Shown here: piece after piece, positions 13,401 through 28,400 of the stretch
Layout: every line of letters starts with the position of its first letter
How positions within the stretch are numbered: position 1 is the first letter of the stretch
Assembly (NCBI GenBank): GCA_964007475.1
Contig: OZ023273.1
Coordinates: forward strand, 127,032,732 to 127,096,731
Direction: 5' to 3'
Origin: Hybos culiciformis
Taxonomy: Eukaryota; Arthropoda; Insecta; Diptera; Hybotidae
DNA: 64,000 nucleotides
Notes under the pieces: model-generated
Database searches by the model: none
The model's input: only the letters and a program-made list of their open reading frames with translations
What the model was told of the DNA's origin: nothing
Made by a program: the position numbers and the translations under genes

Positions 13401-16400
13401 TCATTTAAATTTTTAATTTAGAAATTTGCAATCTATGTGTGTATCATATATGTATCATATGGGTGCAGTATTTCTATCAAAACTGTATTACAAACTCATT
13501 CAAATTATGTATAATGTATATATGTGTACTATACATACATAATACATTAATATTGTTACTAAATTGTTGCAACTTTGGCGTTATAAAAGAGTATAACATG
13601 AAAAAAAAAAAGAAAAAATATTTGAATTAAGATAATTGAATAGGGGAAAACAGTAGTTTCTACTGTTAAGACTTGTAATTTGATTGAGTAATGTATTGAA
13701 CCTTTCTAGTTGGAAATATTAATAAACAAAAGCTTTACCCAGTACTTTAACATCGTAAACATTTTTAAGACGATATTGAATATTTTAATTTGTCCCAAAT
13801 CTAATGTTCTTCAATTTTTATTGAATCATCACAATAAAATTACTAATTTCTAAATAAAATTGATCTGAATAAATTTTTAAACCTGTAAAATTCATTATGT
13901 GGATATTATAATAACTATAGGCGTTTTCATGTAAAAAACAATCATTTGAAAGCGATGGACATTTTACCCTACGCACCATAAATAAATAATGTTTAAAAAT
14001 TATTAGAAATAATAGGTTATTTTTTTTTTTTTCAAATTAAATGGAAAAGTGAATTATTGAAAATTGGTGGTATAAGTAACTTAATAATAATAAAAAGGCG
14101 AAATGTTGCGACCTTGACCTTTGAAAAAAAAAAGAAAGCAATGAAATATTTTGTAAGCAAACAAAATTCTTTAACATGAGTCCTGATATTGTAATACACA
14201 GAGTATAGACACCTTTGATATAATTATCTGATTTATTTTCATAATCTTTGGTCGGTAATTTAGATTATAAATTTAAAAAAATTATAATATTAAGTACAAC
14301 AGACATTTTTATTGGCAAGGCCAAGAGTAAGACTGTAAATATTTATATAAATTAATCGTAGTACGCATAAGTATAGAAAAATATCTTGTATATTTGTTCG
14401 ACAAATGATAGATTAGCCAGACTTTTTCTGTGATCTCGGTAAAGTGGATTAATGCCCAATGTCATAAAACCCATTGGACTTTATGTCGCATTAGTAGATA
14501 GCGAAATCAGGCAGTAAATGCAGAAATACTGATTTTGTTGATTATCAAACTTTAAATTAAATGTATAATAAACAACAAATACACAGTATAGGTCTATTAT
14601 AGTATTCAATTATTTTTATCTTAGCTGCTAAGTAAATACATTTATATTTACAGATTAAATTTTGCCTTAAGTTTGCTGTATTATTGACTTTTGCAAAGAT
14701 ATTTGAGTAAAACGTATAGCAATATGTACAAAATGTACATCATAAAAAAATTGAGACTACAGATGAACGACTGCACTGCAGCATTGATGTGTCTAGTCTC
14801 TAGTCTGTCGCAATATATGTAGATGTTATTTCAAACACTGCAGTGACCAAAGAAGCGTAAAATAGATTTAATTTTAAGAATTAAAAAAGTTAAATTAAAA
14901 AACAAAAAAAAAAACAAAAAATACTTAAATTCTGAAAATTTTGTAGCAATCTAATTACTACTAAATTAAGATGCAGATAATTTCAACTTTTTTTTTTATT
15001 GTAAATTTAGTGTATTTATAATTAGGTACTTTTTAACTTATTATTTATATTATCATTATTTTAATTGCTTTTAAAAGCTGCAAAAAATTAACATATGCAT
15101 TTTTATTAATAACTAATATCAGAAGTCTCTTGCTAACCGGGTTAGTATTTTGTTTTTATTATCTATTTTATTATTATCATATTATTTATTAACTAATTAT
15201 GCATGTCATTAAGACACCAATTATTTAAAAAAAAAAAATACCATTATTATTTTTTGTTTTAGATAACTTCTATTTTCATTCATAGTTTTACAATTTTTTT
15301 TTGTTATTTATATAGTTGTTATTTACTTTTAATATAGGGAAACTGTTGTAAGCAATATTTTACAAGAGTGTTTACTATAAAACGACAAGAGAAAAAATTT
15401 TCTTCTGAATTTTATGATATGTATGTATACCTATAATAAAAAACACTATCAAGTTTTTCTTCAAAGGTCAATAACTTTTCGAAAAAAAAAGTTATAAAAA
15501 AAAATGCTTTGGTTTCATGAACTTTGATTTTACTTAATTCCAAAAACCTAAATGAAGGTATCGATAATGTTGTTACTAAATTTCAAAAAACGAACATTAA
15601 TACACAATATATTTTATTTTTTTGTTTGAAAGAAATGTAAATTAAAATTTGCAAACCAATTGGGTGAAGCCCGATTCTACACATAGGCGAAAAGACCGCC
15701 GTTTGTAGTTGTAGTTTTAAAATTTTTATGACATCATATTTGTGCAAAATTGTTCTGGTTTTTTAGTAATCTCTTTACTTTTATTTTTATTTTTTTATAT
15801 TATTTTCTAATAAATTAAAAACATTATAGTTTTAGATTTTAAGTGTTTTACTATTTCCGTTGAAGCTCGCATAGTCACATAAAACTACTAGAACCAGGTT
15901 TGAGATGATAAACAACAGCAATTAAAAAAATAAAAAATAGTTGACTACCTATCTACAATAATAACAAAAAAATCATAAAATTAGATTGGTTTTTAATTGT
16001 CCGTCCTCACAGTTATGGCTTTTAAAGCATAGTAATAAAGTAAACTAATACTTAGCTTAGTTGCTTAAGTACATTTTTCTAGCTCAAAATCATTTTTAAA
16101 AAAAAAAGTTAAATAATCTTCAAATTGAGCAATATAACAAATTAAAAGTCAGAGAAATCTTTAGGTTTTTGACCATATTTTTAATTAGAAATGGTACTAG
16201 CTTTTTTTAACATTGGGTTAAAAAATATTTTTATGTGAAAATTTGCACTGTAATTGCTGTTGTTTTTTGTTTTTTTTTTTTTTACATAAATATTTAAGAG
16301 ATTTTCAAATATGATATGAGTAGCTGTAAAAGTAATAATTTCATTATAAAAAAAAAAAACAAAAAAATTTGAAAAAGGAAAATTAATCTCTTCCTGCTTG

Positions 16401-19400
16401 ATTGATAAATTAATAGCTTTTTAAAAGTCATGCAATATTTCGATTATCAAATAATAAAATTTTCATCAACAAAGTCTAAAGTCTAAAGGTTAAATTGTCG
16501 AATATGAAATCATTAATTTTAATTTTCTATAAAATTTTTCTAATTAAAGTTTAAGATCTTAATATGTATAACAATATTTACATTGGTTTATATTGGTTAA
16601 AGTTTTGCGAAAAATTTTAAAATAAAAACCGTAACATTAAGGATAATTATGATAAATTTCTTTAGAAACGTCAAATAGTTTGGAACTTAAAAAGCATAAG
16701 AATAATAAGTTGTATTTTTTTAAACCGATTACCTCACAAGATTACAAATTTTATGTAGGTACAGGTAGTTTTGATAAGAATAAGAAGTACTTATGAATTT
16801 GCACAATATCCGGGAATAGTTGCCACATAACATAAGAGAATAGTTTAGTTTTAGAATTTACTTTTTTTTAAACCATAAAATATATACAACTTTGACATTT
16901 TAAATATTTTTTAGAAATTTTGTTTTAAAAATATAACTAGAAATCTATTAATTTTCTTTTGAAAACAGAGTTACGTGTTTTATCTGTGAATTATGATTTG
17001 AAAATTTCCTACATCTCTCCCATTGCCATGCCACTGACATGTTGGTTGGCAAATGTATTTGAAAAAGTTTGAAATATTCATTAATACAAAATGGTATTAT
17101 ATATTCCACATTGAAATTCTTGTATCATAAAATTCATCTGAAATACTTATATAGTCTAATTCTAATAAAAATCTAATTCGAATTTTTGACTAAAAAAGTT
17201 CTACAATAGGAAAATCGATATTTAATTTATATGTATGTACAATGTGTATATAAATAACTAAAAAACATGCTACTTTGTCAATTATCAAATTGACATCCTT
17301 TTTTTTTTTAATTTAAAATAAGTTATAGAAGTTATGTAGAAAAAACTTGGCAGTCATTTTGTTCAGTTAAATATTCAATAAAATGTCTTTGTTGCGAATT
17401 CGTTGCAAAGAGTATTGGGTACCTTCATAATACATTTTGTTTGAGAAAAAAAACCTTTTAGAAACCATTCTCGAACATTATGAGAAAAAATTTAAAATTG
17501 ATTACTACGTTCTTTAATACTGAATTTTATCAGATAACAAATCCATGACTCTGAAAGGAAATATTGTTCCTTGATATGAGAGATCATTGAGATTTTGTTA
17601 TTGCCGGCGACATTGAATCAAATACAAAACAAAAGGAAAAAGCATCAATACTAATCTAGAGAGTTTTAAAAAAAATATATAGTCAAATATCATATTAGCC
17701 TACCATTATATAAGGTTAATAACTCTATGAACATGGAATTTGAAAAAATCTGCAATTTAATTTTTAGATGTTTTTCTTTTTTTTTTTTTTTTTTTTTTGT
17801 ACCAAGAAATAACCTTTTATAACCTTATGTTTTATCGGATGCAGCAAAAATTTACAACAACAGACTGTTTATATGTTTTGTAAAAAAAAAATTACAATTT
17901 TATTTAATAAAAGATAAAATTAAAAAAGAATAAATTCCAAATACAAATATCACATTAAATCAGAAGGTTTATAATAAATTAAGAAGTGCTTCAAACATAA
18001 GAATTTTATAACAAAATCATATATTTTCCAATTCTGTTTTGATGAAATTCAATGAGCATATAAGTTTCTAGTTTCACTTGAAATAGAAGTAGAATTATTT
18101 TGAGATTTTTAGGTTAATATTTTTCCGGACTTCTTCGAATACTTCAGTTCGTAAGCAAACACCCAATGTTCACATTTTAAAAATGAAATTGACTTTTCTA
18201 ATTTAATGCTTGCATAATTATAGTAGGTATAATCAAATATTCAGAGATGAAAATTTTTCCATTATTCATATTCACTTCACAAATTACATAAGTATTATGT
18301 AAATAAAAACATAACATACTATTCACAACTTCACTCCATATTGATATTATTGAAAATTTATAATGGTTTGTTTGTAAATTTTTGATCCCGTTTTTCATTA
18401 AAAATATGTTTTCATTACAATTTGTGCGTTGTGTATCGATTATCGATGGTTAGACCCAATTGTTTCCAAGGATTCGAACTGGGATCTGGATTTTGATAAA
18501 AATTGTTATATTTGCCAAACACGTACCGCTTCAACGTCACACCCATATTTCGTCAAAATTCCCAGATGTGATAGAACGAGCTTCGGAGATTCGTTTTCAA
18601 TTCGCACTTCGAAAATGTGGAATGCTCTCCCTTCAAAACTGTTCCCGACAGCTGGGGGACGCTTGATTTACGACTTGCGCCGCTTTAAGAAGAGTGTAAA
18701 TGATTACCTACTAACTGTCCCACTTTTTAATCCCGTCTAAACTTCCTGTCCTCATTACCAAATCCATACTTCTTATAGTATAAACAGTATCCAGCTAGTG
18801 ATTTGGTAACTTTAATAAAAAAAAATAATAATAATAATGACTAAATGACATTGGTATTATGGTATTGAAGGAACCTATGTGTGTTTGCATAAACATACAT
18901 AGGTTCCTTTAATACCAAAGTATCTTAAAAATAAAGTAAAGTTGAAAACGGGTCTGATACTTCATTTACTTATGAGGTACTTATAGTTGTATATTTTTAT
19001 TTGACGCTTACAAAGTAAGAATTAATTTATTTATAAGTAGAAATCATTAATAAAAAGATAAAAAATTCTGCACTAAAAATTTAACTTCAAATTGGTTTTC
19101 ATTTATTATTATTGGTATAAATAGGGTAGAAAATATTTTAATATTTACATGAGTTTAAAAAAATATACAATAGAAAAAAAATATTCGGATTTTCAATTAT
19201 TTTTTTTTATTTCCAATTTCCTTCTTCTTTTTTTTTTTTTTTAACTTACACACGACTAAATTGCACTTTTTCATAATATTCTATTTTCTTCTTTTTTAAA
19301 ATTTAAGAAAATGGATTTTTTTATTTTATTTTTTTTTTGTTCTGAGTTATAAACAGTTTTCCTGCTATCACAACCAATAATTTGTTTTTGTTTTTTTCTT

Positions 19401-22400
19401 TTTATGTTTCTATGTTTCTATGTTCTATACTTTTTTTTTTTTTAGGACGGCAAAACTAATAAATCTAGAGAAGTTTTCAATAATACATTTTTATTAAATT
19501 ATTGGTTTAATCTTTTGTAAAAATATATCGTGCTTTTAAAAAATAAAAAATAAAATAAAATATCTTGTATCGATTTTATTGCATTAACTATTTTTTTTTT
19601 TTTGAAAGAAAAATATTATTTTTATTTTTTATTTTTGCAGAATATTATATTTGAATAAAAATAAATTAGGGCTCAATATTTTCAATGAAAATTTCAAACT
19701 TTACCGGTTAACAGAGAATGAGAGACTGAAAATATCCTTTCATGTCCTGGAATCTATGCACAAAAAAAAAAAGAAAAGAAAAGTAAACAATAAAAATGTA
19801 TTTAAAAATATAATTGATACTAGAGAAGCTTTTTTTTTTAGGTTTTGTTATCATACTATCAGTAGTATGATATGTACATTTTAGACAGGGTGATGATTTA
19901 AGTTATTTACATTAAAAATCATTTGGTATTTAGTTGTGATAATAACCAAAATAAAATTTTTCCCCATTAACCTTAAAAAAAAGGATTAAAAGTATATAAT
20001 ACTAATTATTTATATTAAAAATGATACTCGAATATTGACATTGAATAAGGTAAAACTTATCTACCAAAAATAAACTAATAAAATAAAAAATTAATCTGCA
20101 TAGGCACTTACATCATTTCTCTTCTTATTTTTATCTCAACTAAATAAAATTATTTGTTTAAGTTAATTATTACAAAATCAAATAGAAAAAACCTAAAAAT
20201 CTGAAAGTCGGCACTGGATGAAGTGATAAAAATTTCCAAATTGACTGAATTATTTTGTTCACCTAAATAAATGTTATATTATATCGACTTACTATCTATC
20301 CTTTGTGAGTTAGTTGTTTTTTTAAATAGTTTGAAAATAGGTTTTTGTATCATTTTAAAAGGATATTGAAAATAAAACGCAAGGAATATAGCGCATGTAC
20401 AAAAAATCCTGCAAATAAGAGAATAAAAATTTCGATATGTTTTTGTTTAAACTTTTTTTCTACATAGTAACTAACAGAAATTTTATGCAGAAATTGCTTT
20501 AAAAAATAGCCGTAGAAAACAAACTAAATATCTAGATATATGTATATTGTTTACTGAGATTATGACATTTAAAATAAAGCAATTCTAAAAATTGAAGATG
20601 TGCCCTCCTTATATATGTATGGCATGTAAAAATTTAATTTTATCTTAGCAAAAAGCTTTCGGATATAGATTATGACATATTTTATCAACAAAAAGTGATA
20701 TTTATTTAAAGTTTTTTTTTTTCATTAAAAAAAATGATTGTTTTACCTGTCAAATAAAAGCAAACAAAATTTTATAGTTAAGCAGGTCAGTAATTATAAT
20801 TTTCTCAAAGAGTTTGGTCAGCGTGAGTCTAACTTTTAGGATTTTTGTTTTGTGTGTACATACACATATGTAGTTATTTTTCACAAGAATTATTTAATTT
20901 ATTCAAAATAAAATAAAAATTATAATAATTCAAACATTTTTATTTAAAGAACTCGTTTCAAATGTTTTGCGTGGATGGTTAATAATTAAAGTCTCTTGAA
21001 TTTTCTTAAGAGTTTTCTATAAATTTTGTCCACACAATTTTTAATTATTCTATAGGTAGGTACCGCATTTAATATAATATTTTTTAATAATAAATTTAAT
21101 AAAATATCATTATTAAAGATAATTATATTAATTCTTTCTATAATTCATGAACGTTAACTATTTTTAATATTTTTAATAATTTAAGTTTATTCAAATTAAA
21201 AGACAAAATATTTTAATCCAGACTATTTTAAATAAAATGAAGGTTAATTCCAGTTGACACACATTTTTAATGTAGGCATATAGTTTTTACATTTGAATAA
21301 GTTCAGAGTTTTTTTTAAATATCTAATTTTATTAACATTATTGTCAAAGCAGTGTAACTTATTTTTTATTCTATAATAAATCTATAAAGTATGACCTTTT
21401 AAATTATTAAAAAAAAATAAACCAAATTGATTGAAAATTATTTCAGCTTAACTTCAATCAATTATTTCGCTAAAAGTCCCATACATTCTAGATTTACTCT
21501 TGGAAGCAAAATATTAATCGGTTGTTTCAATTGATGCTCCTCTAAGTTCGAGCACTTTCTCGTTGATGGTGTCATAGATAAGTTGTTTCAGTATTATTCT
21601 CAAGCTGATTTGGTATTATTATAGATAATTTTCTTTGGGGAAACTAGAGAGTAGTTTTAATTTAATTTTTTTAAGTATAAATACAAGTCGTAGATAGCAA
21701 TTATTAATTTATAAAAAAAAAATAAAAAGCAAATAAAAAACTTAAAACGAAAATAATTAGAGTATTCGTAGGAAGAATATGTGGATATGTGGATGCAAAT
21801 ATTAGTATTCAGAATCAATAATTATACAGTGAATTCAACTTAAGTACAATAAAAATAAACTAAATTTAATAAAAAATATATCATTTAGGAAGCTCTTGGT
21901 TTAATATTAATGCTATCTTCCATTTGCTTTTTTTTTAAACTTCCTTTTAACTTACTTCAAACTTACAGAATTTTGTTACGGAACCGAATTTTTATGAAAA
22001 TCTTTAAGTCAGAAATGGGCGTTGCTTTCCTAACAAACTAGTTTATGGAAAAAAAAACTTTAAAAATTAAAATATAATTTCATGGTTTCATCAAAACAAA
22101 TAAATAAAATACGGAATAAATAAAAATTTATTAAAAATAAACTTAATTTAATAAAATATTTATTCAAAATTTGCATAACTCTAAATATTTGTTTTTTAAT
22201 TATAGTAATACATAGATAAATTCAAAAATAAAAATCTTAACCAATTCTGAAAGGCAATAAAGTGACCTTTTAGTATTGCAATTTTGAATTTAGATAGCTT
22301 TTATTTTTACTTTGCCTTTCTTGAGGTAAAAACTAAACAAGTTGTATTTTTATTTCATTTTTATTATGGACTTATATGATGAATATTCGGCTCCATAAAC

Positions 22401-25400
22401 CAGGTCCTAAAAAAATAAGTCTCAATTTCCCAAATATAAACTAATTCTCTACAAATTTTTGATAATTAGGAGTTAGTTTTTTGGGGCTTAGTTCTTTAAG
22501 TTTAACTTTCGGATTGATTGAACTTCTAAAAACGAAAATGAACTTAATTCTTTTAAAAAGGAACTTCAATTCATATGCAAGCGAAGCTAATAATTACAAA
22601 AAGGATTTGGAACTAAATTACAGTAAGCATTTGTGAAGCTACAGTTTCCCATTAAATTAAAATCATTAGATTGACTTTTGTTCCAAATTCAAACATATTT
22701 ATTTTTCTGACAAAACAGTGCTAATTAAATTTAAATTTTTTAAAGATAATACCTATGCCTATTATTTACATTTTTATTATCATAAAAAAAAAAAATTAAA
22801 AAAACAGGTAAATTTATAAAATAAAGCTATGATGTCAATTAAGATGATACTCGTGTTTAAAAATAAACTTTTTTTTTTATGGAAACTTCATGTTTTGAAT
22901 ATTCCTGTCATACGAATTGAAAAATTCATTATTTTACAAGTTTGTTGTTATTGTTTTATTTACCGGTTGTTGAGCTTTTTGCATTAACAATTCAAAATGA
23001 TTGGATCATCATTAGTTATTTTCACGAAATAAGCTAAATATATTTTTATAAAAATTGTAACCAATGCCACATATTTGTATGGTACATGCACATTTACAAT
23101 AAAATAAATCATATATTTAGACAGCTTAAATTAAGGGTCTATTGATGATACATGAGAAAATCACAATCGTGTTAATATACGAACACAATGAGACTTCGAA
23201 TAATATATGGATAAATGTAATACGATCTTTTTCCACAAAATTGAAAAAAAAAATTAGAGTCACTTTCCGAAAAAAATTGTTTCTCAGGGGCTTTAGAACT
23301 TAACAACATTTCTAATACGGAACTCTAAAGCACATACTTAGTTAAGTAATTAATAGTCTTAGATATTAGATCATTACACTTTGATGAGTACTGATAATGC
23401 AGTACTGAATATCGTCGAATTTAAATGTTTTGTTTCAAAAGTTTAACTTGTTGATTAATCAATTTAATAATATTGCCCTTTTGCTTTCGTAATATGAAAA
23501 AAATGAAAGCTGGCATTCTTTTTTATATATAAAATGACGACTAAACTTGATTTTCGCAATAAATTTGTATCAACAAATTAAGAATTGGGTTTTGTTAAAA
23601 AAAATTAAAAAAAAAATTCATATTTAAGAAACATTTTTAAAAGAAATTAAGAAGTAAAAAAATTTCGAGCTAGACCATTCATTTACTTAAGAGGCATAGT
23701 ATTAAGAGGCATAGTATTTATACGTATATTATTATAAATATTCACAAACTTCAGCAGTCTTTTTTTTTCTTATTTCAATTCTGGTTCATATAAAAGGGAT
23801 TTATTTCTGTAAACAGTGATATTCATACAACAATGAAAAATAGTTTAAATCAAAAAAAAAAATTTACATCGTAAAATTATATTTAGATTTATGTAGCACA
23901 TATAGAATTTTTTTGTTGTAAATCTGTTTCATATTAAAAACTGCATCATATGAATAATGTTTTTCATTCACAACGTTTACCATAAAATAAAATCTTTCAT
24001 TCGATAGAATCTACAGGGTCTTAAAGATTAAACTTATGTGGTAACGTTCTTTAACTACAATTACCGACGAAAACATGCATATACTTTGTTACACACAACA
24101 ATGATAATGTTTTTTGTTTAATTTTATAAAAAAGTCAATAAAAATTTTGAACAAAATTACTTTAGCAGACGTTTTTAGGTTTAAAAAAAAAAATAAATTA
24201 AAATATTTTCTTTAAATTTTTCTTCGTAAAAATTTAAAAATATTTTTAATTCGAGTTGCTAGTTAAAAAAAAACCCTTATACTTACATAAATATTATGGA
24301 TATACATCATAGATCAAAACAAACCTGTTACAATAAACTTTATAACCGCATTATAAAAAATTGTTCCTTTGTGACATTTTTTAATTCGGTTACACAGGAA
24401 TATTTTTATTCAATTTCAATATTGTTTTAACATTTAAAATCACATATATATAACTTTGGTTTAGCACCTAAGTAATTCATCTTTTTCGTTCGTAAATTTC
24501 TTTCACTTGATGGCAAAAATAAACCATAATGGGAAATATGGAAGTAAAGGCTTTTGTTTAGAAACTTTAGATTATATTGACCGTCTTGGTGTGTGCAGTG
24601 ACGATGAGTTCGGTCGTGGATTCGATTCCCATCTCGGATCGAATTTTGAATCAATTTTTCAATTTGTCCACTCAAATTAGTGTTTGTGTTTTTGTTATGT
24701 TACTATGTTAGAGATACAGTACAGGTATATTGACTACAGATACCATTGCATTTTTATTTAGGACAAGAGTTCTCAAACTTTATCTAAAAAATTTATTATA
24801 ATAAATATTCATATCAATCAATATTAAAATGTAGATGGTGTTTAAATCAAACCGGTAATATAATCATATTTTTTTTTAGACAATATAATAATAAAATTCT
24901 TTTCAAAAATAAAAATTGTTGCAAAAATATTTGAGCGTTAAATTTATGCAAATGCATTGAAAAAAAAAAAGACGAATTTTTTTTAGAAAAAAAAATGAAA
25001 AAATAAAGAACTGAAAACATAAACAAAACAAAAACAAGGCGTTTGCTCCAAATATTTTCACCTCGCTAAGCTTCTTATATTACAAATTAGTAAAATAACT
25101 TAACATATATATAAATATATATATATATTATATATTTATATACAAAATATGTATTCAGTTTTATTATAATTTTTATAAAAAAAAAATTATAAAAGAACAG
25201 TAAAAAAAAAATATATATATATATATATATATTTTGGGTCACCAGTAATGCAAAATACCGTAACATGGAGCACAGAAATATCTATTAAATTTAACTGGTA
25301 TCTATTTACTTTATTTGTATTTTATTTGCATTGGAATAGAGAGGCATGTAATTTGTATAATTATTACAGGAAAACTTAGATATAAAATACTTGTTATACC

Positions 25401-28400
25401 AATTTTATGTTTCAGTTTAATCGCCTTAAAAATTTAGTGGCTTACTTACATTTGTTAAAGAAAATAAAAATTTCACTAATAGTATTATACATATATGTAT
25501 GTAAAACATTGAATTTCTAAACAAATTTCGATCTTGAATAAACATTTTTAAAAATTTGATTACTAATCATTATATATAAGAGATAATATAGTATTAGAAG
25601 AGGAGAAACTATTATTTTCATATTTCTGGTCTTTAATAATAAAAGTTTTTGAAAATTATTACTTACTCATTTGCACAAAATAACCATAAATTAAGTAATA
25701 AATAAAATTGATTAAATATTATTTTGAAAAAAAAATATCAGAACATAAATCAAACATGAGTTTTTGTTCTAGATTATTTTGTCTTAATTAAATTGAAATT
25801 TTTATCAAAATAACAATGATAATGAAATTGTGTTCAATTACTACATCATTTTGTTTATTATAAAATACTATCATCAAAACATAAATTATGTATATTATAT
25901 ACTTTAATTAAATTATGTGTATGTATAAGTATATGTATCTATTACACTTTAGGAAATTATACAATGATAAATCTGACATCTATAATTGCTTGTTTTGGAT
26001 TAAAGAATCTTGATGTTTTATATTGAAAAATCACTTATAAAAAGTACATAACTACAACTTCCTTCAAATTAAAGTTAAAAAATACTGACATGCAATTTAT
26101 TATAACTCTTAATAAAATTAAAATTCAAATGGCTTACAGGGTCTGCCAAAATTTTTATTAATGATAGTTTATGATGTCATAACAATTAACATATTTATTC
26201 AAATATTTTGTTTAAAAATTAAAAAAACATGAGAACAACAATACCGAACCACAAAATAACTCTCAAGGTTAAATACGGTTTTTCGCAAAAACCAAAGTAA
26301 TTTCAAAAAGAAGTTATTTAAAACCACAAAACTGTAATTTTTTTTTTCTTTATGTAAAATATTAAATAACTAAAATATTATGTTATTTTTTAAAGTTAAT
26401 TTTTATTAGACATAAATATATTTATTTGTATTTGTCGATATTTTATTTCACTTATATTGCAAATTATTTTTAAAAGTATATTTCTCGTCACATATTGCAC
26501 AAAATGAGTTTTGCATTTATATCATCAAAGATGCACTAAATATTATCTTTTTATTTTTTTAAGAATATTCCAGTCTGTTTCTTAGTCAAAATAATGTTAA
26601 AAAAGAGGTATCTCAAGTAATTCATTATTTTGTAGTAACATCTTCATATTTGGCCCGCATGAGGGTCACAGATAAAGCTTTATGTGGACTAATTACGAGA
26701 AACAGAGGTTATGACTCCTCCAGCCTGGCAAAAAAAAAAGCAAAACTACCAGAAAAGCTATTACGTAGCTGTTACGAAAAAAAAACCTTAATTTAGTTTT
26801 GTATGGTCAAATTTAATCAAATTATTAATAGGTACATAAGAGTTTTTTTTCTTAACGTGTCATAATCCCATAGCTAATAATCTTGTATAAATATTAATTT
26901 TAATGTTTTCAAAATTTATTGGTTGTAACAGTAATACTTCTAGCATTTTTGAACATATTTAAATTTTAAATTAAATTTTTATTTGTACAGTAAATTTTTA
27001 TGTAAAAGGAAACAAATGAGAATTTCTCCCCCACAATATACTTTTGTTTGTCAATGTCATGTATGCAGTAGCAATTTTTAAGCGCTTAATAATGCATATA
27101 AAGTTGGTATTAAAAAAAAAAACATTTTTTTTTAAAATGGATTTCTAAATTTTAAATAAATAATAAAAATAGCCATATTAGACGAAAAAATGTTTACGAA
27201 AAATAAATTACTAAAAAATAAACATTTTTTTATGTTAAAAAATAGCTTAGGGTTATCTAGTGTCATGTACCATTAGTTTCCATGACTAACCTACGTTGAC
27301 AGATAACTGCCGACATGACAGTAGGTGTAAGTTGAAAATAATTATTTGATATCTCTTTTTTGGTTTTTTTTTTTCTTCAACATAAAATTAATATTTTCTT
27401 CTTTTTCTTTGATTCAAATGTTGTCACGAAAACACCTAGATATCTAAAAAATAATGTTTTTTTTTTAAAGATCAAGTAAATGAAATTTTCATAATAAAAC
27501 AGTTAGTGGAATTTCAATTGATTTGGAATCGCTTTACTAGTTTTTTTTTTGTGTAGTATACATGTGTGTTGAGCGTGCGGTATAAAGGTCATCAAGTTAA
27601 TAAAATCTGATTATACCATTTAATTTCTGGTTTAGCATTAAAATTCACAATAAAGCTTCTTTCATAAACATAAAAAAATAAATAACTAATTTTTAATTAA
27701 TTCGGTTTTTGTGATAAAAAAAAAATGATGGTATCGTCATTAGATTTCAAGAAAGCGTATTAAATTTTATATGTTTTTGCCAATTTGATTCTATTAAGAA
27801 AAATTAATGATAATTTATAACTTATTATCTCTATATATCTCCCAGTACATATTAATAACTGGAAGAATAGTGAAGAAAATTTCAGAATTTTCTTTAATTT
27901 TGTTTAGAATCGGTTCAGCTTAAACTTAGAAAGCTGTGAAACTACTCAATATATGTATTTTTGTAAAGGATTGCGCCATTTGTGTGCTTTGTCGGCACTA
28001 CGATGCAGAGACAAAGATAAATTCTTATACAAGATTATTAAATATTTTTAATTGATATATTTTATTCTCTAAATATTTTTACAGCAAAAGATGTCTTAAA
28101 ATTGAACAATGTTTGAGGGCTAGAAGTTTTTTTCAATTTTAAACATACATATTTGTATTATCAATAACTTTTCAAATTCAACTATATGACATAAATTCTA
28201 TATTAAATTTTCGTATACTTATGTTGTTGTTTTATTTTTATAAAATCAATTGAAGTCAATGAAGATTAAGTTCATGAATATTTATTTATACGCATCATTT
28301 ATTAGGATTTCTAAAAAATTTAGTGCATAAGGTTATAAGTTCTTTTATATTATTATGTTATATTATCTATGTTAAGCAGAATATTTATAAATAAATTAAT

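Noticed and set aside
24580..24650. Functional tRNA gene
   Set aside because: Only the B box is good; the A box is degraded and acceptor-stem pairing is absent, so a SINE remnant is the better call.
27240..27335. Small inverted words GTGTCATGT/ACATGACAG and GTTATCT/AGATAAC
   Set aside because: Arms are only 7-9 bases and occur in a conflicting order; no coherent hairpin or element.
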